From Methanomassiliicoccales archaeon (GTDB taxonomy: Archaea > Thermoplasmatota > Thermoplasmata > Methanomassiliicoccales > UBA472): a stretch of DNA of 13,223 nt. The stretch covers positions 1,844-15,066 of the forward strand of contig DUJZ01000042.1 of the NCBI GenBank assembly GCA_013329565.1, written 5' to 3'. Shown here in pieces: positions 1 through 6,359 of the stretch. The position numbers and the translations under genes are program-made. The notes beneath the pieces are model-generated. The model was not told the origin of the DNA and ran no database searches. It saw only the letters and a program-made list of their open reading frames with translations. Each line of letters begins with the position of its first letter. Positions within the stretch are counted from its first letter, which is position 1.

Positions 1-167
1 GGTTCCTTTTTTAAAACCAGGCGGTTGGGGTAGTTCTTCCTGAAGAACTCCACTTCCCCGGGCAGGCATTCCGGCTGGCACAGGCAGCACAGCTTGCAGG
101 GGTCCTGGCACACGAATTTTCGTCCATCTAGCTCGCTCAGGTCCAGCGGCAGCGGCCCATTAAGCAT
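1..167 (-). CDS. YkgJ-like cysteine-cluster protein (partial, 3' end outside window)
   Basis: This is the N-terminal part (55 codons) of a minus-strand gene that runs off the left edge. The ATG at 167-165 is preceded by a good ribosome binding site (GGGAGGT, five bases away). The visible protein has a dense cysteine cluster at residues 20, 24, 27, 28, 30 and 34 (pattern C-x3-C-x2-CC-x-C-x3-C), followed by a charged region. This resembles the putative zinc- or iron-chelating YkgJ family, whose members are often small metal-binding proteins of unknown role. The start overlaps the last eight bases of dihydroorotase (ATGCTTAA), so translation is probably coupled. The family call rests on the cysteine pattern only, because the rest of the protein is missing. 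Confidence 0.65.
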   Translation of the reverse strand, partial: MLNGPLPLDLSELDGRKFVCQDPCKLCCLCQPECLPGEVEFFRKNYPNRLVLKKE

Positions 168-1410
168 ACGATACCTCCCTTCCCTTCCGCTCGGTCATGG
201 TCGAGCCTTCGTTCAGGATGAGCCTTCCTCTCAGGAACACCGCCTGCGGGAACAGCGCCTCCCGGCCCTCGTAAGGCGTCCAGCCGCACTTGCTGTGCAT
301 ATCTCTCGCCTTTATCACCGAAACTTCCCGGGGATCTATTATCACCATGTCGGCGTCCCGCCCTTCCGCTATCTGGCCCTTGTTCAATCCGAAGGTCGTT
401 GCTGGGTTCGAACAGGCGGCCTTGAGCAGGACGTCCATGGATAGGAATCCCTTCTTGACCAGCGCCAGCATCATGGAGAATCCCGTTTCGACTCCAGGAA
501 GGCCGGAGGGCGCCTCGCCGAACCCTCTCTCCTTCTCCTCGGGGGAATGGGGGGCGTGGTCAGTGGCCAGCATGGGCACCTCACCCCGACAGAACGATTG
601 GAACAGCGCCTCCCGGTCGGCCCTGCGCCTCAGCGGGGGATTCACCTTCCCCCAGGCCCCCAGGTCCATGCTGGAGTCCAGAAGCATGTGGTGCGGCGTC
701 GCTTCGAAGGTCATCCCGCTTCCCTTCAACGATGATAGCGAGTCAGAGCAGCTCACGTGGCACACGTTGATCCGAGCCCCTTCGTGATGCCTTTTCAGCC
801 TATCGATGGCCGCCAGCTCCGCCTGGCGGGGACGGCATTCCTCGTGATCGCGCAGGGACCGTTCGTCCATTCGGGACAGCATGGCGTCCTCCTCGGCGTG
901 CACGCTTACCGGTCGTCCGGTCCTTCCCACGGCCTCCAATGCCCTGGCCAGGTCCTTCTCTTCCTTCAGCAGCACGCTTTGCGTTGACGAACCGAGGAAG
1001 ATCTTGTAGGCGATGCACTTTCCCAGTGATGCAACGTTCGTCCCAGGGGCGATCCCGGCGATCACCCCGTAATCTATCCAGGAGCGGCCGGAGACCGCTT
1101 CCCGCTTCTCCTTGAGCGATGAAACGTCGATGACCGGCGGCACGGTGTTCGGCATATCGAGAACGCAGGTCACCCCTCCGTGCAGGGCGGAGAGCGAACC
1201 GGAGGAGAAGTCCTCCTTGCCGGTGAGGCCGGGATCGCGGAAATGAACGTGAGGGTCCACCGCTCCAGGAAGCACTAAACGGTCACCGAAATCGAAGTGC
1301 TCGTCGCCCCGGAGAACCTTCCTCACGCTGACGATGCGCCCGTCCTCAATCCCGACGCAGGCCTTCTGCAGCCTTCCCTGGTAGAACAGCTTGCCCTCTA
1401 CGACGTCCAT
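160..1410 (-). CDS. pyrC: Dihydroorotase
   Basis: This enzyme interconverts N-carbamoyl-L-aspartate and L-dihydroorotate, the third step of pyrimidine synthesis, in the cytoplasm. The 416-residue length fits the class I family. The metal-binding HxH motif is at His54/His56 inside DPHVHFRDPG. The probable carboxylated lysine is Lys136 (AYKIFLGSS), further ligands are His171 (HAEE) and His218 (CHVS), and the catalytic aspartate is Asp284 in ATDHAPH. All expected active-site residues are present. The open frame extends 32 codons further upstream, but that part overlaps the AMMECR1 gene and lacks family similarity. I chose the ATG at 1410, four bases after the AMMECR1 stop. The 3' end overlaps the next gene by eight bases. 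It looks like the second gene of a three-gene operon. Confidence 0.93.
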   Translation of the reverse strand: MDVVEGKLFYQGRLQKACVGIEDGRIVSVRKVLRGDEHFDFGDRLVLPGAVDPHVHFRDPGLTGKEDFSSGSLSALHGGVTCVLDMPNTVPPVIDVSSLKEKREAVSGRSWIDYGVIAGIAPGTNVASLGKCIAYKIFLGSSTQSVLLKEEKDLARALEAVGRTGRPVSVHAEEDAMLSRMDERSLRDHEECRPRQAELAAIDRLKRHHEGARINVCHVSCSDSLSSLKGSGMTFEATPHHMLLDSSMDLGAWGKVNPPLRRRADREALFQSFCRGEVPMLATDHAPHSPEEKERGFGEAPSGLPGVETGFSMMLALVKKGFLSMDVLLKAACSNPATTFGLNKGQIAEGRDADMVIIDPREVSVIKARDMHSKCGWTPYEGREALFPQAVFLRGRLILNEGSTMTERKGREVSYA

Positions 1411-1414
1411 GCCA

Positions 1415-2008
1415 TCACTGGGTACGTTCCCGGAGTATTTGACCGTATGGCGACTCCTCGTGGAAGATCTCCGCTTGGAAGGTGAATATCTTGGTACGCC
1501 GGTCAAGCCACATGTCAGGAGGCAGCCCGGCCTTCATGCAGGCCTGCTCCAAAAAGGTAGTGGCGTCCCATTGCCACTCCACGGGCACCTGGGGGAGCAG
1601 CAATCCTCTGAACACCCCCCGCTCCATTATGAGTCCGTCCCTGCCGATGAGGATGGCGTTAGGCACTTTCTTGCGGTCGGGCACCTTGAGCTCCTCCGGC
1701 GTCGTCAGGACGCTGACCTCAACCACGACCTGGTCCAGTTCCTCCGGTCGCAGCGGCGGAAAACGCGGATCGTGACAGGCGCCCTGCGCCGATCTGAGTA
1801 TGGCCTCGGCCATCGGGAACACCGGCTCCGGATAGCCTATGCAGCCGCGCAGCTCGTCGCCAGGGAAGGTCTTGAGGGTGACGAAGGCTCCGCTCTTTTC
1901 CCTGAAACCGTCCGGGACGTCGATGCGGTCGATGTCCAGGTCCCGGGTCTCAGCGTCGATGGCCCTGCGGGCCAACTTCACCGCCATGGCTCCTTCCTGG
2001 TCCTTCAT
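1415..2008 (-). CDS. AMMECR1-family protein
   Basis: This is a cytoplasmic protein of about 197 residues in the AMMECR1 family, which is conserved from archaea to humans and has no settled biochemical role. The family signature LRGCIG is clear near residue 55, and the rest (AVKLARRAI near the start, DPRFPPLRPEEL in the middle) fits along its whole length. Three starts are possible: TTG at 2020, ATG at 2008 and ATG at 1987. The ATG at 2008 gives the usual N-terminus for the family and lies about 35 bases from a TATA-like element, so the leader would be very short. The ATG at 1987 follows an AGGAAGGAG stretch, but the spacing is only about two bases. It is the first gene of the unit with pyrC and the cysteine-cluster gene. 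Confidence 0.88.
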   Translation of the reverse strand: MKDQEGAMAVKLARRAIDAETRDLDIDRIDVPDGFREKSGAFVTLKTFPGDELRGCIGYPEPVFPMAEAILRSAQGACHDPRFPPLRPEELDQVVVEVSVLTTPEELKVPDRKKVPNAILIGRDGLIMERGVFRGLLLPQVPVEWQWDATTFLEQACMKAGLPPDMWLDRRTKIFTFQAEIFHEESPYGQILRERTQ

Positions 2009-2036
2009 TCCATAACCCAATGGGTGTTGACCTGAG

Positions 2037-2048
2037 CTATCTTAAAAC
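2037..2048 (-). promoter_or_regulatory. TATA-like promoter element of the AMMECR1-pyrC operon
   Basis: Read on the minus strand this is GTTTTAAGATAG. A transcript start about 25 bases downstream would fall near 2017, leaving roughly ten bases before the ATG at 2008. It shares the 115-base divergent spacer with the CBS gene promoter. Confidence 0.45.
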
Positions 2049-2098
2049 TGTGGATTTTTTTCCCGTCCTAACTTTTCCACATCGGGATTTCTGACGGC

Positions 2099-2108
2099 AA
2101 AGATATCT
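2099..2108 (+). promoter_or_regulatory. TATA-like promoter element of the CBS-zinc ribbon gene
   Basis: AAAGATATCT is the only AT-rich element at the right distance from the CBS gene. The transcript start expected 25-27 bases downstream (about 2129-2131) would give a leaderless message starting just before the second ATG at 2133. No ribosome binding site is seen. Confidence 0.4.
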
Positions 2109-2123
2109 ACTGCCCTCGAGAAT

Positions 2124-2690
2124 ATGATATGCATGCAGGCCAAGGAGGTAAGGGAGATACTGGTCCGGGAGGTGATGTCCAGCCGCCCCCGCACGGGAAG
2201 GCCGGACATGACCGTGAAGGAAGCAGCGGCCCTGATGCTCCGGGAGGGCGTGGGCAGCCTGATCGTTCTGGAGGGTGGAGAGCCGGTCGGGATCTTGACC
2301 GAAAGGGACATCCTCTACAAGGTGGTGGCCGTAGGCAAGGTCCCATCGAGGACCAAGGTGGAGAGGGTGATGTCCTCGCCGGTGATAACCATCGCTCCGG
2401 GATCGAACGTGTCCATAGCCGCCAAGCGCATGTCCGACCTGCACATGAGGCGGCTGCCGGTCGTGGAGAACGGCAAGCTGATCGGAATGCTCACCGAGAA
2501 GGACATCCTGAAGCTGTCCCCGTCGCTGATAGAGCTGACCAGGGAATGGGCGAACATCGGCGCGATACCAGGCGTCCGGGCCAACGGCTTCGGGAACCTG
2601 GCCGGGTACTGCGAGGGCTGCGACTCCTATTCCATAGACCTGGGGCTGGAGAACGGTTCCCTGCTCTGTCCGGACTGCCGCGAGGAATAG
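2124..2690 (+). CDS. Double CBS-domain protein with C-terminal zinc ribbon
   Basis: This 188-residue protein has two CBS domains (roughly residues 15-75 and 80-135), each containing the recurrent VGILTERDIL or IGMLTEKDIL type motif. CBS pairs form a Bateman module that usually binds adenine nucleotides or S-adenosylmethionine. After a linker there is a zinc-ribbon-like end with C163-x2-C166-x15-C182-x2-C185. There is no enzymatic domain, so it is probably a stand-alone energy sensor that acts through a partner or nucleic acid. The target is unknown. Translation could start at 2124 or at the second ATG at 2133, which fits the leaderless promoter prediction better. The gene ends in TAG one base before the stop of the convergent small gene. 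Confidence 0.85.
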   Translation: MICMQAKEVREILVREVMSSRPRTGRPDMTVKEAAALMLREGVGSLIVLEGGEPVGILTERDILYKVVAVGKVPSRTKVERVMSSPVITIAPGSNVSIAAKRMSDLHMRRLPVVENGKLIGMLTEKDILKLSPSLIELTREWANIGAIPGVRANGFGNLAGYCEGCDSYSIDLGLENGSLLCPDCREE

Positions 2691-2691
2691 A

Positions 2692-2991
2692 TCAATCGAG
2701 GTCGATCTTGCGCAGCCGGGGGGCGGGGGCCTCCTTCTTCTTGTCGATCTCCTTCAACTGGGAGTCGATGAAGGAGCGGAACAGCAGCAGCGATTCCTTG
2801 CGGATGTTGTTGTAGTGCTCCTTGACCTCCGGGGGCATGACATTGCGGGGCATCAGGGTATCCATGGCGGCCAGGAACTCGGTTCCCGACCTCATGAGGT
2901 GGACCACGGTGTCCTGGGGCAGCGGCCCGTCCTTAAAGGATTGGGATGGTCTTTCCTGCCTCTCCTCGGCACTGTCCTTCTTGCTTGCCAT
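2692..2991 (-). CDS. Hypothetical protein downstream of ArsA-like ATPase
   Basis: I do not recognise this 99-residue protein. It has a charged, probably disordered N-terminus of about 20 residues. A central part is likely helical (DTVVHLMRSGTEFLAAMD, then EVKEHYNNIRKESLLLFRSF). The lysine-rich tail ends in LRKIDLD. There are no cysteines, signal peptide or membrane segment. The ATG at 2991 has a ribosome binding site (GTGAGGT) that contains the stop codon of the upstream ATPase gene, only nine bases away, so the two are probably translationally coupled. That context suggests a partner of the ATPase, but this is inference. Regular codon use and the good initiation site support a real gene. Confidence 0.72.
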   Translation of the reverse strand: MASKKDSAEERQERPSQSFKDGPLPQDTVVHLMRSGTEFLAAMDTLMPRNVMPPEVKEHYNNIRKESLLLFRSFIDSQLKEIDKKKEAPAPRLRKIDLD

Positions 2992-3000
2992 TTACATACC

Positions 3001-4182
3001 TCACTTGAAACTGATGACCAAACGGCCGTCCTTGAACTCCGCCTTATGGACCTCCTTCCTCACCAGCGAATACGGGAGGGCCACCGAGCGCTTGTACCAG
3101 CCGACGGTCACTATTAAAACATCGTTCGATTTATATAACTCTACCTGGTCCTTGCTGGAGAACGGGAGTTTCAAGGACAGCTGGTCCAGCCCGTCCCGGC
3201 TGTATATCTCCATGCTCTTCTCGGTGGTGTACACCTGCGAGGGGTCCGTGTCTCCGAAAAGCTGATCGGCGAGCACCTCCAATGACCTCTTCCCCACCAC
3301 CTCGGTCGGGGACTGGTAGGCCTTGAGCATCTTCAGCGGGGAGAAGGACTCCTCGATCATCTGCATGTAGCGGGATTGCTCCTCGTACTTGGCCTCTGGA
3401 TAGTGACCGCGGGCGTCCTCGGGCAGAAGCCGGTTCACCACGATGCATTCCACGGTCAGGTTGTACAAGGAGAGATAGGTGTAGGCGCGCTTGGTCTCGT
3501 TGATCACCATCTTTTCCGGATTGAGGACCAGGCGCACGGAGGTCGTCTCCGAATCGAGCAGTATCCGGCGGACGGTCTTCATGCGGTCCTTCAGGTGATC
3601 GAGATCGTTCAGGAAGGCGTCGCTGGGCATGGGCATGCTCATGACCCTGCCGACGGTGGCCCTGGCCAGACGCACGGTGTTCCTGAATATCTTGTACATC
3701 TTGTCGAAGTACCAGTCGGCGGTGTCCGGGAAGCTCAGCAATCTGAGCGTTTCAGCCGTCGGGGCGGTGTCCATGACCACCACGTCGTACACCCCGGCCT
3801 TCTGGAACTCCTCGATGTAGAAAAGAGCGGACATCAGCTCCATGCCGGGCCAGACCGTCATCTCCTTGGAGGATATGGGATCGAGGCCCTGCGAGACCAT
3901 GAAGTCGCTGAGGTACTGCCCTATCTCCTGCCAGCGATTTTCCATCTCATGGATGACGTCCACCTCGATAGCGTCCAGGTTCTCGCTGACCTTCTTGATC
4001 TCGCCGGTCAGAGGCACGTCGAGCGAATCGGCCAGCGAATGAGCGGAATCGGTACTTATGGCGATGGTCCGGTGGCCCATCCTGGCGCAGCGCAGGGCGG
4101 TCGCCGCAGAAACGGATGTCTTACCAACGCCGCCCTTACCAGTATAGATTAGTACCCTCGTTCTCTCACCGGAAGGAAGCAA
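3001..4182 (-). CDS. ArsA/Get3-like ATPase with C-terminal HSP20-like domain
   Basis: This is a SIMIBI-class P-loop ATPase of the ArsA/Get3 family, about 393 residues. The deviant Walker A motif GKGGVGKT is at residues 15-22, switch I is TDSAHSLAD (44-52) and switch II is DTAPTAETLRLL (138-149). The last 80 or so residues look like the alpha-crystallin-like domain found at the end of many archaeal and bacterial ArsA homologues. There is no CxxC zinc motif as in Get3 and no arsenite-binding cysteine cluster, so neither tail-anchored protein targeting nor arsenite efflux can be assumed. No ATG or GTG lies before the Walker motif. The likely starts are TTG at 4182 or TTG at 4230, neither with a ribosome binding site. 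It lies downstream of tRNA-Met and just upstream of a small unknown gene. Confidence 0.87.
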   Translation of the reverse strand: MLPSGERTRVLIYTGKGGVGKTSVSAATALRCARMGHRTIAISTDSAHSLADSLDVPLTGEIKKVSENLDAIEVDVIHEMENRWQEIGQYLSDFMVSQGLDPISSKEMTVWPGMELMSALFYIEEFQKAGVYDVVVMDTAPTAETLRLLSFPDTADWYFDKMYKIFRNTVRLARATVGRVMSMPMPSDAFLNDLDHLKDRMKTVRRILLDSETTSVRLVLNPEKMVINETKRAYTYLSLYNLTVECIVVNRLLPEDARGHYPEAKYEEQSRYMQMIEESFSPLKMLKAYQSPTEVVGKRSLEVLADQLFGDTDPSQVYTTEKSMEIYSRDGLDQLSLKLPFSSKDQVELYKSNDVLIVTVGWYKRSVALPYSLVRKEVHKAEFKDGRLVISFK

Positions 4183-4255
4183 GATAAACGGACCTACATT
4201 AAGGATTGCCTTTGCAATGGACGATGACAAGGAGAATAAGAGAGTGGCAGGGGAG

Positions 4256-4359
4256 TGCCGGGGAGGGGGTTCGAACCCCTGACCTTCGGATTTCCCTGGA
4301 GAGGGTCTTGTTCCTAATCCCTATGAGTCCGACGCTCCACCAGGCTGAGCCACCCCGGC
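4256..4359 (-). tRNA. tRNA-Met (CAU, elongator) with intron
   Basis: The gene folds into a full cloverleaf. The acceptor is GCCGGGG paired with CCCCGGC and followed by discriminator A. The D stem is GCTC/GAGC, the anticodon stem TCGGA/TCCGA, the mature anticodon loop CTCATAA, and the T arm AGGGG-TTCGAAC-CCCCT. The mature tRNA is 74 nucleotides, interrupted by a 30-base intron at 4292-4321, between positions 37 and 38. CCA is not encoded. The anticodon CAU and the GGACTCATAATCC context match archaeal elongator tRNA-Met, not the initiator, whose acceptor and anticodon stem would differ. It begins 15 bases after the stop of the eS1 gene and may be processed from the same transcript. Confidence 0.92.
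4292..4321 (-). other. tRNA-Met intron at position 37/38 (bulge-helix-bulge)
   Basis: Thirty bases separate A37 from A38. A bulge-helix-bulge can be drawn. C32-U33-C34 pairs with GGG near the intron 3' end. A three-base bulge UA^G lies at the 5' site, AA^A at the 3' site, and an inner GGA/UCC pairing lies inside the intron. Cutting after the second base of each bulge gives exactly the CTCATAA loop. One A of positional ambiguity exists because the intron is flanked by A. Confidence 0.82.
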
Positions 4360-4374
4360 ATTCGGGGAAAGGGT

Positions 4375-5091
4375 TTACTGTTCGGCCTCGGCCGGAGCCT
4401 CGGGGGCTTCCTCGGCCGGAGCTTCCACGACCGCTTCGGGCTCAGCGGGGACCTCAACAGCGAACACCGGCTGGTCCTGGGGGCCTGCGCCCATCTCCAG
4501 GACCTCGGTCTTGCGGATCTCGACCCTCTTGATGGGGACGATGACCTTGCAAACGCTGCCCAGCCTGTGCGCCATCTCGCCGTCGATGATGGCCTTGATG
4601 ATCTCGGAGATGGTCTTTTCCTCGCCCATCTTCGCCATCTCGGCATCCATCATGGTGCGCAGAGCGGTCTCCTGGGAGGACTGGATCCGCTTCTCGGTGA
4701 TGCTCATGGGCTTCACGCGGATGAGATATCCGTCCTTGGTGCGGACGTCGACGACGTGGTCGGTCTTGGTCCGCTTGCGGCGAGTTAGACGCCGAATGTA
4801 ATCGCTGGTCAGGTCCTGGCCGATGAACACGGTGTGCGCATCGAACCCGTTGACGTCCTGAACTTTGAACTTCAGCTTAACGTGCATCTTCGAGAAGTCG
4901 CCGTTTATATCGTGGACGGTTGCCTCGGTGGTCCTGCCGATCAGGTTGGTAGCATCGGCGCTGGGGGTTTCGCCCAGCTGGGCCTGGTTGAACATGAGCG
5001 GAGCGTATATCTTATACCACTCCTTGGCCTTCCACCGGTCCTTGACCTTCCTTGAGGCGGCCTTCGTAGACGCTTTTTTAGTAGCAGCCAA
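4375..5091 (-). CDS. rps3ae: Small-subunit ribosomal protein eS1 (S3Ae)
   Basis: This is ribosomal protein eS1 of the 30S subunit, shared by archaea and eukaryotes. The 238 residues contain the typical lysine-rich N-terminus (RKVKDRWKAKEWYKIYAP) and the central part (GRTTEATVHDINGD, IRRLTRRKRTKTDHV), which match the family along their length. The start is TTG at 5091, chosen because a strong ribosome binding site (GGAGG, seven bases away) precedes it and no other start fits the conserved N-terminus. The last 30 or so residues form a low-complexity Ala/Glu/Pro tail. A TATA box lies at 5136-5145. The tRNA-Met gene follows after 15 bases. Confidence 0.95.
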   Translation of the reverse strand: MAATKKASTKAASRKVKDRWKAKEWYKIYAPLMFNQAQLGETPSADATNLIGRTTEATVHDINGDFSKMHVKLKFKVQDVNGFDAHTVFIGQDLTSDYIRRLTRRKRTKTDHVVDVRTKDGYLIRVKPMSITEKRIQSSQETALRTMMDAEMAKMGEEKTISEIIKAIIDGEMAHRLGSVCKVIVPIKRVEIRKTEVLEMGAGPQDQPVFAVEVPAEPEAVVEAPAEEAPEAPAEAEQ

Positions 5092-5135
5092 TTAATAGCC
5101 TCCAATCGCGAGATGAACTCGGAAACAAGTAACCC

Positions 5136-5145
5136 TATTAATAAG
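5136..5145 (-). promoter_or_regulatory. TATA box of the eS1 gene
   Basis: On the minus strand the element reads CTTATTAATA, preceded by a purine-rich GAAAA stretch like a BRE. A start about 25 bases downstream (near 5115) leaves a leader of about 24 bases that holds the GGAGG ribosome binding site. Confidence 0.65.
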
Positions 5146-5158
5146 TTTTCTCCTTGCC

Positions 5159-5195
5159 AAAAACAATCACCATCTTTTTGCTGGACGATAAAAAA
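5159..5195 (-). terminator. Poly-T terminator region of the hdrCB operon
   Basis: Downstream of the last gene of the hdr operon, the minus strand carries TTTTTT (5195-5190) and then TTTTT (5163-5159). Runs of T without a strong hairpin are the usual archaeal termination signal. They lie between this operon and the eS1 promoter. Confidence 0.5.
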
Positions 5196-5209
5196 CGAAA
5201 GGAAGAGGT

Positions 5210-5494
5210 TTAGCTGTGCCCCATCTCCTGCAGCACCCGCCGCAGGGACACCATGCTCACCCGGTCCGCCTGGACCCCGTGCTGCGAGAGACGGGATTCC
5301 AGATCGGCGAAACCGTTGATGTCGGCCAGGAAGACCGGGACGTATGAGGAGGTGCCGGTGACGTTCAGCACGGCTATCCTCTCCCCGGCCTTCATCTGGC
5401 GGCCGTCGCGGGCGGCCTGATACCTGACGAAGCCTTCCAGCTCCTCAGGCATCTCCTCTTGGGTGTAAACACCCACCAGGTGCGCTTGGTCCAA
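5210..5494 (-). CDS. Unknown small protein of the hdrCB operon
   Basis: I do not recognise this 94-residue, cysteine-free, soluble protein. It has an acidic first third (EEMPEELEGF), a probable beta-rich core (ERIAVLNVTGTSSYVPVFLADI) and a helical end (DLESRLSQHG onward). The start is TTG at 5494, supported by GTGAGG seven bases upstream, which overlaps the hdrB stop codon. The gap to hdrB is nine bases. It lacks iron-sulfur or flavin motifs, so a catalytic redox role is unlikely. As the third gene of a tight hdrC-hdrB unit it might be an assembly or regulatory partner of HdrBC, but nothing in the sequence proves this. Confidence 0.72.
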   Translation of the reverse strand: MDQAHLVGVYTQEEMPEELEGFVRYQAARDGRQMKAGERIAVLNVTGTSSYVPVFLADINGFADLESRLSQHGVQADRVSMVSLRRVLQEMGHS

Positions 5495-5503
5495 TTCGAC
5501 GCC

Positions 5504-6358
5504 TCACAGGGTGACCTTGATCTCGTGGGCCTCGAGTCCCAGGGAGGACACGGGCAGGCCCAGAGCGAGGCCGTAGAGCTGCGACAGGTGGATGACCGGT
5601 ATGTCGTATCCGGGCAGGTCCTTCTGGCCGCGGTCGAACTGCAGGTGGCAGAACGGGCAGACGTCGATGATGAACTGGGCGTTGACCGCCTTCATGTTCT
5701 TCAGCTTGGCCTCGGTGAAGCTCAGGGCGAACTTGGCGTCCCTGCTCCTTACACCGCCGCCGGCGCCGCAGCACATGTTCTTGTCGACGTAGGGGATGCT
5801 CTTAGCACCGGTCCACTCGACCAGCTCGTCCAGCACGTGCGGCCTCTCGGGGTCGTCGATGTGCTTTATCTTGGTGGGCCTGGAGAAGTGGCAACCGTAG
5901 TGCACGGCCACGTTGTAGGAGAGCGGGTTGGTGAACTTCTGCTTCATCCTCTCGATGCCGATGTCCGTGAACAGGACGTCAGCGAAGTGGCGCACGCGGA
6001 CCTTGCCCTCGTACTTCATGCCGACCTCGGACAGGATGACGTTGACCTTTCTCAGCAGCTCGGGGTCCTCCTGCAGCATGTGGTTCGCTTCGTAAAGAGA
6101 GCCGTAGCAGCCGTTGCAGATGGTCAGGATATCGCAGTCCTGCTTCTCGGCGATGGCCAGGTTGCGGGCGGCGAGAGCCAGCCAGGTGGCCTGGTCGAAG
6201 GAGCGGATAACTCCCGGGGCAGGGCAGCAGCCGGCTCCGGTCATCTCCCTCAGGTCGTATCCCAGGGCCTTGAACAGCTCCCTGGTGGCCTTCTCGATGC
6301 CGGGGTATCTCAGGGGCGCGACGCAGCCCAGGAACAGTGCGAACTTGTCAGCTGCCAT
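5504..6358 (-). CDS. hdrB: Heterodisulfide reductase subunit B
   Basis: HdrB carries the site that reduces the CoM-S-S-CoB heterodisulfide in methanogens. It binds two noncubane [4Fe-4S] clusters through two CCG domains. Both are complete here: C12-x31-C44-C45-x35-C81-x2-C84 and C156-x39-C196-C197-x36-C234-x2-C237. The length of 284 residues is normal for the family. The ATG at 6358 was chosen over an upstream GTG because GGAGGTG sits six bases before it. The hdrC stop lies between that site and the ATG, one base before the start. No transmembrane segment is present, so this is the soluble HdrABC type. No hdrA is in the window. A related CCG-domain oxidoreductase of a non-methanogen remains possible. 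Confidence 0.93.
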   Translation of the reverse strand: MAADKFALFLGCVAPLRYPGIEKATRELFKALGYDLREMTGAGCCPAPGVIRSFDQATWLALAARNLAIAEKQDCDILTICNGCYGSLYEANHMLQEDPELLRKVNVILSEVGMKYEGKVRVRHFADVLFTDIGIERMKQKFTNPLSYNVAVHYGCHFSRPTKIKHIDDPERPHVLDELVEWTGAKSIPYVDKNMCCGAGGGVRSRDAKFALSFTEAKLKNMKAVNAQFIIDVCPFCHLQFDRGQKDLPGYDIPVIHLSQLYGLALGLPVSSLGLEAHEIKVTL

Positions 6359-6359
6359 T

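Noticed and set aside
1411..1506. N-terminal extension of dihydroorotase into the AMMECR1 gene
   Set aside because: The added 32 residues are basic and unlike the family, and the ATG at 1410 fits the normal dihydroorotase N-terminus.
2055..2061. T7 run on the plus strand as a terminator
   Set aside because: No plus-strand gene lies upstream of it in the window; it sits in a divergent promoter spacer.
3376..4152. 258-codon plus-strand frame opposite the ArsA-like gene
   Set aside because: It is a shadow frame rich in His and Gly with no recognisable domain, opposite a gene with clear P-loop motifs.
4321..4359. Initiator tRNA-Met or a truncated tRNA pseudogene
   Set aside because: The apparent break is a clean 30-base intron at 37/38, and the spliced stem TCGGA/TCCGA with loop CTCATAA fits the elongator type.
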